Shown in pieces: positions 1 through 5,531 of a stretch of DNA of 5,531 bases. Origin of the DNA: Sulfurovum sp. (GTDB lineage Bacteria; Campylobacterota; Campylobacteria; Campylobacterales; Sulfurovaceae); the NCBI GenBank assembly GCA_027066595.1, contig JAMONG010000275.1, positions 1-5,531 of the forward strand, read 5' to 3'. The notes beneath the pieces are model-generated. The model was not told the origin of the DNA. It was given only the letters and a program-made list of their open reading frames with translations, and searched no databases. Position numbers and translations under genes: made by a program. Position 1 is the first letter of the stretch, and the number at the start of each line of letters is the position of its first letter.

Positions 1-736
1 CTTCTACTTTTACTTGAGTCACTTCCATCACTTTTGGTTCTTCTTTATTTTGGGCTTTTTCTTTTGCTAATTGTTCTGCCTTCGCATCTGCTAATTCTAA
101 CTGTTTTTGTGCTTCTTTCCGTGCCAAACGTCTTGCTCTTGCCTCTTGCTGTACTTTTCTCTCTTCTTCTGCTCTTTTTTTCGCCAATTTTTCTGCTCTT
201 TGCTTTTCATAGGCTTCAACTTCATTTCTTTCTGTATTTTGTTGTTCTGCAACAGCTTGGGCTTCTTCCCTTTCTGCTTTTTTTAATTCAGCTTCTTTTT
301 GTTTTACTGCTTCTAAAAGATTCTCTTTCTCATCAAGCTCTTTTTGCACATCTACTATTTCATCTTTTGACGTTTCTATATCACTTACTTTTGTTTCATC
401 GTTGCTAGGTTCTACAGTTTCTGTAACCACTGGGATTATCCTATCATTAGAAGGAGTAGAAACTTCTTCCACTACTTCATCTAACGCTTCCCTTACTGGA
501 TTCTCTTTTTCTGAAGGAGTAACAATTTTTTCTTCCAAACGTTCTTCGATAGGTGCTTCATCAAGTGCAGCTTCTTCCGCTAGTTCTTTCATCTCTGCTA
601 ATTTTCGAAGGTCATCAAGTAAAACTGCTTGATCTTCTTCGAGTTTACCAAAGTTATCTTTTAACTCAAATGGATTATCTGATGCATATGCACTCACAAA
701 TAGTACCGCTACCCCTGCCCATAAATATTGCTTCAT
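1..736 (-). CDS. Exported charge-rich coiled-coil protein, probable AMIN-domain (Cj1670c-like) protein, 3' end missing
   Basis: The reading frame is open from an ATG at 736 to the left edge (245 codons, no stop), so the C-terminus is missing. Residues 1-18 form a signal peptide: MKQY, a hydrophobic core (residues 5-16), then AYA before Ser19, a typical signal peptidase I site. The mature protein starts SDNPFELKDNFG. Residues 30-130 are acidic with Thr/Pro/Ser stretches, including two copies of PSND (95-98 and 100-103 region). Residues about 125-227 are dominated by Glu, Lys, Ala, Arg and Gln and should form a long charged helix or coiled coil, reminiscent of the TolA central helix. A good Shine-Dalgarno AGGAG lies 9 bases upstream of the ATG, which fixes the start. 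It follows eno and an FtsB-like gene, as Cj1670c does in C. jejuni; that protein has a peptidoglycan-associated AMIN domain. Any such domain here would lie in the missing C-terminal part, so the family call rests on gene order and architecture, while export is seen directly. Confidence 0.8.
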   Translation of the reverse strand, partial: MKQYLWAGVAVLFVSAYASDNPFELKDNFGKLEEDQAVLLDDLRKLAEMKELAEEAALDEAPIEERLEEKIVTPSEKENPVREALDEVVEEVSTPSNDRIIPVVTETVEPSNDETKVSDIETSKDEIVDVQKELDEKENLLEAVKQKEAELKKAEREEAQAVAEQQNTERNEVEAYEKQRAEKLAKKRAEEERKVQQEARARRLARKEAQKQLELADAKAEQLAKEKAQNKEEPKVMEVTQVKVE

Positions 737-743
737 ACTCTTT

Positions 744-750
744 TGCTCCT
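744..750 (-). promoter_or_regulatory. Ribosome binding site of the exported charge-rich protein gene
   Basis: The minus strand reads AGGAGCA, with the AGGAG core at 750-746 and a 9-base spacer to the ATG at 736. It is the clearest Shine-Dalgarno in the window and supports this start codon over any internal one. Confidence 0.7.
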
Positions 751-771
751 TATCCTTATGTTTGATAATAA

Positions 772-814
772 AATACTCAATATAATCTAAAAACTTTACA
801 TTATATTGAGTATT
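772..814 (-). repeat. Perfect 15-bp inverted repeat in the leader of the exported-protein gene
   Basis: The arms at 772-786 and 800-814 are exact reverse complements (AATACTCAATATAAT and ATTATATTGAGTATT) around a 13-base loop. Only two of 15 pairs are G-C. It lies wholly between the FtsB-like stop codon and the ribosome binding site of the next gene. On the minus strand the stem is followed by TTATTATC, not a true uninterrupted T-run, so it is a poor intrinsic terminator. It could be a 5' mRNA stem-loop, an operator for a dimeric regulator, or a weak terminator. The right arm also contains TATAAT on the minus strand (805-800), so a regulator bound there could block a promoter. The structure is certain; the role is inference. 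Confidence 0.6.
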
Positions 815-822
815 CTAAAACT

Positions 823-831
823 ATTATATCA
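823..831 (-). promoter_or_regulatory. Candidate extended -10 promoter for the exported-protein gene
   Basis: The minus strand reads TGATATAAT, a match to the extended -10 consensus TGnTATAAT, just downstream of the FtsB-like stop codon. No TTGACA-like -35 box is visible; Campylobacterota sigma-70 promoters are known to lack a conserved -35 and to rely on the -10 and periodic AT-rich sequence. Transcription would start near 816, placing the 15-bp inverted repeat at the extreme 5' end of the transcript. A second TATAAT at 805-800 is an alternative. In such AT-rich DNA chance matches are common. Confidence 0.35.
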
Positions 832-843
832 TACTAATTATCT

Positions 844-1098
844 CTACTCTTTAGGTTCTAACTGTTTTAATTCAAAAAACTCTTTTTGAAGTCTTTGATT
901 TTCTATTTTAATGGCTGTTTTCTCTTTTGTTAACTGCTCTTTTTTTTCTTCTAAGTGATTTAGAACTGTCAAAGAATTTTCACCATACATCAAAATACCC
1001 ACATAGATACCAAAAAGAAGAATACCAAGTGCTGTTGTCAAAAAAGCTTTTAATGAAAACCCTGCTATTCCCTCTTCTTCTCTATGCTCTACCATCAT
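844..1098 (-). CDS. FtsB/DivIC-like cell division protein (septum formation initiator family)
   Basis: This 84-residue protein has the FtsB/DivIC layout: a short charged cytoplasmic N-terminus (1-15), one membrane span (about 17-37), the sequence YGENS at 38-42, which corresponds to the FGKNG motif just after the membrane span of E. coli FtsB, then a Lys/Glu/Leu coiled coil (about 43-78) ending FFELKQLEPKE. FtsB-type proteins form a complex with FtsL and FtsQ at the division septum, with the coiled coil in the periplasm. It is shorter than E. coli FtsB (103 residues) and lacks that protein's C-terminal tail. The gene lies right after eno, the order seen for Cj1672c-Cj1671c in C. jejuni and for eno-ftsB in Pseudomonas, which strengthens the call. 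The start is 4 bases after the eno stop; the ATG at 1095 is an equally possible start. No clear Shine-Dalgarno is seen, so translation is probably coupled to eno. The family assignment is likely; function in this organism is inferred. Confidence 0.75.
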   Translation of the reverse strand: MMVEHREEEGIAGFSLKAFLTTALGILLFGIYVGILMYGENSLTVLNHLEEKKEQLTKEKTAIKIENQRLQKEFFELKQLEPKE

Positions 1099-1102
1099 GC
1101 AT

Positions 1103-2377
1103 TTACTTTGTAAAAAGTGCTGTGCCTAAGTATTCAAACTGTCCAAGCTCTGCTTCAATTTCAAGCAGTCTATTGTACTTAGCGATTCTATCAGATCTTG
1201 CCGTTGAACCTGTCTTAATTTCACCCGTGTTAAGTGCTACAGCAAAGTCTGCAATGAATGTATCTTCACTCTCTCCTGAACGGTGAGACATCACACAAGT
1301 GTATCCTGAACGCTGTGCAAGACGTACTGTCTGCATCGTCTCAGAGACGGTACCAATTTGATTTGGTTTAATGAGGATAGAATTTGCAATATCTTTTTCT
1401 ATTCCTTGTGCCAAGATAGACACATTAGTTACAAACAAATCATCGCCCACGAGCTGTATCTTATCTCCAAGTACTTCGGTTAAGTGTTTCCAGCCATCCC
1501 AATCATCTTCATCTAAACCATCTTCGATAGAAACAATAGGATACTTCTCACACATGTCAGCATAGTATGCTGTAAGTTCTGCTGATGTAATTTCTCTATT
1601 TTCAGACTTTAGCACATAAAGCCCTTTATCATTCAGTAATTCAGAAGCGGCAACATCAAGAGCGATAGCTATCTGCTCCCCTGGCTTGTACCCTGCTTTT
1701 TCTATGGCTTTTACTATGACTTCAAGTGGCTCTTCGTTTGAGCTTAAATTTGGTGCGAACCCACCTTCGTCTCCAACAGCTGTACTCTCACCCATTTCAT
1801 CGATGATTTTTTTAAGGTTATGATACACCTCTGCACAAGCTCTAAGTCCTTCAGAAAATCTATCAAACCCTATAGGCATAACCATGTACTCTTGGAAATC
1901 CACAGAGTTATTTGCATGTTCACCACCATTGATGATGTTTAACATTGGCACTGGCATCACTACGGCATTGGCTCCACCAAGGTAACGATACAGTGGCATT
2001 TTCATACTTTTTGCAGCTGCTCGTGCTACTGCCATAGAGACACCAAGTACTGCATTTGCCCCTAGATTTCCATAGTTCTCTGTGCCATCTACCTCTTTCA
2101 TGGTAAGGTCAATCTCTGCTTGATTAAAAGGGCTAAGTCCTACAAGTGCATCATATAAAGCACCATTTACATTTTCACAAGCTTTAAGTACACCTTTACC
2201 CATGTAACGGTCTCCACCATCACGAAGTTCAAGTGCTTCACGTTTTCCTGTACTTGCACCACTTGGTACAATGGCATTTTCCACTGTACCATCACTAAGG
2301 CTTACAGTTACTTTTACTGTTGGGTTACCCCTAGAGTCCATTACTTCTGTTGCTACGATTTCATCGATAAAAATCAT
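1103..2377 (-). CDS. eno: Enolase (phosphopyruvate hydratase, EC 4.2.1.11)
   Basis: Enolase catalyses the reversible dehydration of 2-phosphoglycerate to phosphoenolpyruvate in glycolysis and gluconeogenesis in the cytoplasm. The 424-residue product is a normal full length. It begins with IVATEVMDSRGNPTV, the enolase N-terminal motif, followed by PSGASTG (38-44), the mobile active-site loop. Catalytic residues are present: Glu204 in GDEGGFAP (E. coli Glu208) and Lys337 in the signature SILIKPNQIGT (E. coli Lys341). Mg2+ ligands are Asp241 (ALDVA), Glu285 (SIEDG) and Asp312 (GDDLF); MSHRSGES (363-370) and Lys388 bind substrate. All match E. coli numbering with a constant offset of 4. The ATG is preceded by AAGGGA (2388-2383) at usual distance. 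The downstream FtsB-like gene follows within 4 bases, so the two are probably cotranscribed. Upstream, the place often held by recA in Campylobacter is taken by the DUF2339 gene. No key residue is missing. Confidence 0.98.
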   Translation of the reverse strand: MIFIDEIVATEVMDSRGNPTVKVTVSLSDGTVENAIVPSGASTGKREALELRDGGDRYMGKGVLKACENVNGALYDALVGLSPFNQAEIDLTMKEVDGTENYGNLGANAVLGVSMAVARAAAKSMKMPLYRYLGGANAVVMPVPMLNIINGGEHANNSVDFQEYMVMPIGFDRFSEGLRACAEVYHNLKKIIDEMGESTAVGDEGGFAPNLSSNEEPLEVIVKAIEKAGYKPGEQIAIALDVAASELLNDKGLYVLKSENREITSAELTAYYADMCEKYPIVSIEDGLDEDDWDGWKHLTEVLGDKIQLVGDDLFVTNVSILAQGIEKDIANSILIKPNQIGTVSETMQTVRLAQRSGYTCVMSHRSGESEDTFIADFAVALNTGEIKTGSTARSDRIAKYNRLLEIEAELGQFEYLGTALFTK

Positions 2378-2382
2378 CTATA

Positions 2383-2388
2383 TCCCTT
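2383..2388 (-). promoter_or_regulatory. Ribosome binding site of eno
   Basis: The minus strand reads AAGGGA with its AAGG core 7 bases before the eno ATG at 2377. It is a moderate Shine-Dalgarno at a normal distance and agrees with the start expected from the conserved enolase N-terminus. Confidence 0.6.
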
Positions 2389-2483
2389 ACGTTATATTTA
2401 ATGCTCTTATTTTATCTAAAAGGTGCTTATAGGTCTTTTTTAGCACTATAAATCGTTCTACTTCTCTTTTTTTAACCTACTAT

Positions 2484-2489
2484 ATTATA
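2484..2489 (-). promoter_or_regulatory. Candidate -10 box of an eno promoter
   Basis: A perfect TATAAT lies on the minus strand just after the DUF2339 stop codon, preceded by TG directly abutting it. It would give a leader of about 100 bases before eno. No -35 box is seen. A second, weaker candidate is TAAAAT at 2414-2409. The 114-base gap with no recognisable strong terminator would allow eno to be read from its own promoter, from the upstream gene, or both. Chance TATAAT is frequent at this base composition. Confidence 0.3.
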
Positions 2490-2491
2490 CA

Positions 2492-5400
2492 TCATTCTTC
2501 GGCTTCTTTATTCGGTGGCATAGGCACAAAATACCCTATAAGTAGTAGCAAAACACCCACTACCATAAAAGATACGATACGTTCTATCGTCCCTGAGTTT
2601 GCAAGTTCTACAAAGAAGAGTTTGAGGACTACTACAATGAGTAAACCAAAGCCTGCTAACCATAGCGGTCGCTTACTATAGCGTTTAGAAAGTAGCATGA
2701 GTACAATGGCTATAATGCTCCAAAGTATAGAGAGTCCTGTTTGAAAATAAGCATCTTGCCATAAAGAAGATAACGCATAATTCACATCTCTAAATATATG
2801 TATCGCTCTTGCATAAACAACCGTTATAAAAATAGCGATTAAAGAGACTATACCTCCATAAAGTTGCATACGTGTATTTTGGGTAAAAGTACTCTTGTGT
2901 TTTGCAACCCAGTATCCCATAACCCAAAGAACGAGGGCTTGCGTTAAATCAAGCGGGTTAAATAGAGGTATATATGCACCACTATATGGTGATTCAACAG
3001 CAAAGGTTTTTACTGTCCACAAGACCAAGAAAACCATCAGCCCAGCACTAGCTACTAGTTGGTAACTCACTCTATAGGTTTCAAGCCATTTGCCATAACG
3101 TTTAGGTACTAAAAGTAAAATGGCACAGACCAGTGGGCTAAGCACTACAGCAACAGACATCAAACCTTCAGAAAGATGTAAAAGGTTTGCTTGGTACTTT
3201 AACTCTAAAATGCCGATGAACACTAGTACCCAAGGGGTTACAATGTGTAAATACTTTGTATTGTTCCATACCTTATCATAGTGGTACAAAAGTACGTAGT
3301 GTAGCACGAAAAAGATGCCTAAAATACCTACACCCAAGCCGACAAAAGGATGAGGTACTTGTAACACGGCGATGCCTACAAGTACTGTGCCTAAGGGGAA
3401 ATACCCTTGCAACACCTTGGGAAGTACAGCCCATGGTAGACGTTTTGAGACAACAAAAAGGAGGACTGTTCCTGTGACAAAAGAGAGTAGCATTTCATAA
3501 TGATTAAGTATATCAAACCTCAGTAATTGTCCTGCTGTACTTGTAAACCATAACAGTAAAGAGAGTGCTAAAAATATTTTAGCAGTGTACTTGTCTAATG
3601 TTCCTAACACATCCACATACTTTTCTAAAAAATAACCTGCTAAAAAAACAGCAACTACGAGTATAAGATAGGCTAAGTATTTGACTAGAACTATGCTCTC
3701 TTCTATCATTAAAAGGTGAGCATGATAACGTACTTCAAGTGCCAAAATGACAACAATAAACCAAAGCATCAAAGAGTGCATCTGTTTAGCATACTGCCAA
3801 ACTTTATGATGGGTATATAAGAGAAGATACCCAAAAGCAATAAACAAACCTACAGTAAATGCTCCTAGCCCTGCAAAAGGGTGTAACATACCCCATAAAC
3901 TTAATGTGGTAAATACCATGCCTAAAGGAAAGTACACTTGTTGTGCACATATAAGCATTTTCCATTGTGAGTAACGTATAACAATAAAAGAGAGTAATAC
4001 AAAAAGTATAAGTGCATAAAGTAACGCATCTACATAGACAATATCAAACCTCATCATTTGACTTGGCGTACTCATAAACCATAAGATACCTGCGATAACC
4101 AATAATGCCTTTGAATACAATCTATCAAACTCAAAAAGTTTAGGTCTATGCATATCCAATAAATAAGAAGTAACAAGCACAGAAATTATCAAAACTAAAT
4201 ACCCCAAATACTCTGCTACAGTGATACCCAATGGTGCCACAGAACTTGGATAAACAAAAACAGATAAAAAGAGTAATGCTTGACCAAAATAACGTGTGAT
4301 AACCTTATTTTGTTTTAAGGCTATCCAAACGATACCTGCACTCTCTAACGACCAAAGTGCTGCAGAGACATCTGCATCGAAGATGTAGGGTACGGCTATA
4401 GTAAAGAACACCACCGACAAGGCGAGAAATGACTGTGCCAAAAGGTTCGTACGCTCTTTGTTTTTAAGCCAGAACCATAGTCCAGCATACAACATACCTA
4501 ATGCCACGGCACTATAGGCTTCGCCATACTCAAACACAGAGACTAAACTTACTTGTAGAGGAAAAGCTATCACAGGTAGACCAAATACCAACGTGCCATC
4601 TACAAGATTTTTAGGCTCATAAGGGTGCTTGATGGTAAATAAGATAGAGATACTTAGGTACATAAAGAAGTAGAGTATCAAAAACGGTTCAGTGGTACTA
4701 AATAGCCCTGACTTGTAACGTAACACGCCCCACGCTGTAGCGATGACAAAGGTAAAAAGAAACCCTACTACATTCAGCACACGCCAAGAACGAAACCATG
4801 CCACGATGAACAAGCCTAGGTTTAAAAAGGCATAGTAGCTAAATAGTGTCACATGAGAGCCATCACCACTAGAAGTCAAGATAGGCACTAAAAAACCACC
4901 TGCTGTGGCAAAAAGTGCTAAAGGTAAAGAGTCTTCTATGACTGCAAGCACAGAACCCAATACCACGACACCCAGCATCAAACCAAATGCCATCTCTAAA
5001 GAGAGTAGTCCATAAAACTTCGATGCTCCATAGATGACAAGATAGAGCATCGCTACACCAAGTCCTTGGAGTATCTGTCCATAAGCTCCTTCTCTATCTC
5101 TAAGCTTCCACCCTGTAGCGATGAGTGCCACAGCCGCAAACCCTATGCCCCATAGACGCATCTCTATACTGATGATGCTATGTTCTGCTACGTACTTCAC
5201 TAAAAAGGCAAGCCCAAAAAAGAGTATCACACCACCTATACGCACAAGCAGATTGCCCCCTGTAAAGTAGTTCGTAAGCATCGACATAAGCCATGACGGT
5301 TCTGTATGGACATGCTCCTTTTTAGGCTTCAGCACCCTTGTTGTTGCTTTGGGTGAAGTATGTTCTGTTTTAAGTGTAGTCACAGCACTGACATACTCTG

Positions 5401-5531
5401 GCTCTTTTACTTTCTCTATTGCTGTTACTTTGCGTTCTACCTCAACTGGTTTTGTTTTTATGGTTGTTGTTTTTTCTTTATGTGTAACCGTTTTAGGGGT
5501 AGGTTTTTTCTCTTTAGCCAATAGCTCTGCT
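2492..5531 (-). CDS. DUF2339 family giant polytopic membrane protein, 5' end probably outside the window
   Basis: The frame is open from the TGA at 2492-2494 to the right edge. A TTG at 5521 would give 1009 residues, but the codons before it (Ala-Glu-Leu, no stop) are also open, there is no convincing Shine-Dalgarno, and the first ATG falls far inside, so the true start is most likely beyond 5531. Numbering from that TTG, residues 1-75 are a Lys/Thr/Pro/Glu-rich soluble linker. About 25 to 30 hydrophobic segments follow from residue 89 to 990. Family hallmarks are the entry segment NYFTGGNLLVRIGG with the helix after it (84-108), the LPLALFATAGGFLVPIL region (199-215), IPLFNPLDLTQAL (841-853), and the C-terminal block RPLWLAGFG through FVELANSGTIERIVSF to GYFVPMPP (941-1003). 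All recall DUF2339 (PF10101) predicted membrane proteins of Proteobacteria. Residues about 422-825 contain a tandem 177-residue repeat. No catalytic motif, transporter signature or known function is recognised. The gene precedes eno on the same strand, but the gap with its own candidate promoter gives no functional link. Confidence 0.85.
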   Translation of the reverse strand, partial: AELLAKEKKPTPKTVTHKEKTTTIKTKPVEVERKVTAIEKVKEPEYVSAVTTLKTEHTSPKATTRVLKPKKEHVHTEPSWLMSMLTNYFTGGNLLVRIGGVILFFGLAFLVKYVAEHSIISIEMRLWGIGFAAVALIATGWKLRDREGAYGQILQGLGVAMLYLVIYGASKFYGLLSLEMAFGLMLGVVVLGSVLAVIEDSLPLALFATAGGFLVPILTSSGDGSHVTLFSYYAFLNLGLFIVAWFRSWRVLNVVGFLFTFVIATAWGVLRYKSGLFSTTEPFLILYFFMYLSISILFTIKHPYEPKNLVDGTLVFGLPVIAFPLQVSLVSVFEYGEAYSAVALGMLYAGLWFWLKNKERTNLLAQSFLALSVVFFTIAVPYIFDADVSAALWSLESAGIVWIALKQNKVITRYFGQALLFLSVFVYPSSVAPLGITVAEYLGYLVLIISVLVTSYLLDMHRPKLFEFDRLYSKALLVIAGILWFMSTPSQMMRFDIVYVDALLYALILFVLLSFIVIRYSQWKMLICAQQVYFPLGMVFTTLSLWGMLHPFAGLGAFTVGLFIAFGYLLLYTHHKVWQYAKQMHSLMLWFIVVILALEVRYHAHLLMIEESIVLVKYLAYLILVVAVFLAGYFLEKYVDVLGTLDKYTAKIFLALSLLLWFTSTAGQLLRFDILNHYEMLLSFVTGTVLLFVVSKRLPWAVLPKVLQGYFPLGTVLVGIAVLQVPHPFVGLGVGILGIFFVLHYVLLYHYDKVWNNTKYLHIVTPWVLVFIGILELKYQANLLHLSEGLMSVAVVLSPLVCAILLLVPKRYGKWLETYRVSYQLVASAGLMVFLVLWTVKTFAVESPYSGAYIPLFNPLDLTQALVLWVMGYWVAKHKSTFTQNTRMQLYGGIVSLIAIFITVVYARAIHIFRDVNYALSSLWQDAYFQTGLSILWSIIAIVLMLLSKRYSKRPLWLAGFGLLIVVVLKLFFVELANSGTIERIVSFMVVGVLLLLIGYFVPMPPNKEAEE
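3047..4258 (-). repeat. Internal tandem repeat (177 codons, about 2.3 copies) in the DUF2339 gene
   Basis: Residues 422-598 and 599-775 (numbered from the TTG at 5521) align without a gap at a constant offset of 177. Paired landmarks are EYLGYLVLI/KYLAYLILV (427/604), WFMSTPSQMMRFDI/WFTSTAGQLLRFDI (471/648), YFPLG (520/697), HPFxGLG (537/714), KVW (563/740) and LEVRYHAHLL/LELKYQANLL (585/762). A partial third unit runs to Trp825, again 177 after Trp648. Some DNA identity survives: 13 bases are the same at 4041-4053 and 3510-3522, exactly 531 bases apart. This indicates an old duplication of about five membrane segments. Confidence 0.85.

Noticed and set aside
34..408. Plus-strand open frame of 124 codons, extremely rich in Leu and Phe
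   Set aside because: It is the antisense of the Glu/Lys-rich helix of the exported protein; GAA/AAA codons read backwards as TTC/TTT give a false hydrophobic protein. It has no ribosome binding site and the minus-strand frame is intact throughout.
402..765. Plus-strand frames at 402-632 and 553-765
   Set aside because: They overlap the same minus-strand gene, are low complexity and show no family features.
1100..1102. ATG overlapping the position right after the eno stop codon
   Set aside because: Its frame reaches a TAG after six codons; the ATG at 1098 or 1095 gives the real gene.
927..1286. Plus-strand frame of 119 codons
   Set aside because: It crosses the junction of the FtsB-like gene and eno on the opposite strand, both of which are well supported.
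1371..1565. Plus-strand frame of 64 codons
   Set aside because: It lies entirely antisense to the enolase catalytic region.
2422..2447. Weak inverted repeat GTGCT...AGCAC between the DUF2339 gene and eno, followed by CTTTTA on the minus strand
   Set aside because: The stem has only five pairs with a 14-base loop and a short T-run, so it is too weak to call a terminator.
3256..3477. Plus-strand frame of 73 codons
   Set aside because: It is antisense to the second repeat unit of the DUF2339 gene and has no recognisable features.

Overview
The window is AT-rich and fully coding on the minus strand. It looks like chromosomal DNA from a Campylobacterota (Epsilonproteobacteria) species, plausibly a Sulfurovum- or Sulfurimonas-like relative. 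Two things suggest this: the enolase resembles Campylobacter-type enolases along its length as far as I can judge by memory, and the order eno, then a small FtsB/DivIC-like gene, then a secreted charge-rich protein gene matches Campylobacter jejuni Cj1672c-Cj1671c-Cj1670c. The lineage call is an inference from recalled sequences, not from a search.

In transcription order (high to low coordinates) the layout is as follows. At 5531-2492 is a very large polytopic membrane protein of the DUF2339 family, whose 5' end probably lies beyond the window. A 114-base gap (2491-2378) carries a candidate promoter and the ribosome binding site for eno. At 2377-1103 is a complete enolase. Only 4 bases later, at 1098-844, is an 84-residue single-span coiled-coil protein of FtsB/DivIC type. 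A 107-base AT-rich gap (843-737) holds a candidate extended -10 promoter and a perfect 15-bp inverted repeat. At 736-1 is the first 245 codons of an exported, Glu/Lys-rich coiled-coil protein that runs off the left edge; by gene order it is probably the AMIN-domain protein of the Cj1670c type.

Enolase is housekeeping central carbon metabolism. The FtsB-like protein is probably a divisome component and is positioned for translational coupling to eno. The secreted protein would act in the periplasm, possibly at the cell wall. The DUF2339 protein has no known function. I see no mobile element, CRISPR array, tRNA or rRNA, and no evidence of a new multi-gene system. The two most distinctive observations are a gapless 177-residue tandem repeat inside the DUF2339 protein and the perfect palindrome in the leader of the secreted-protein gene.
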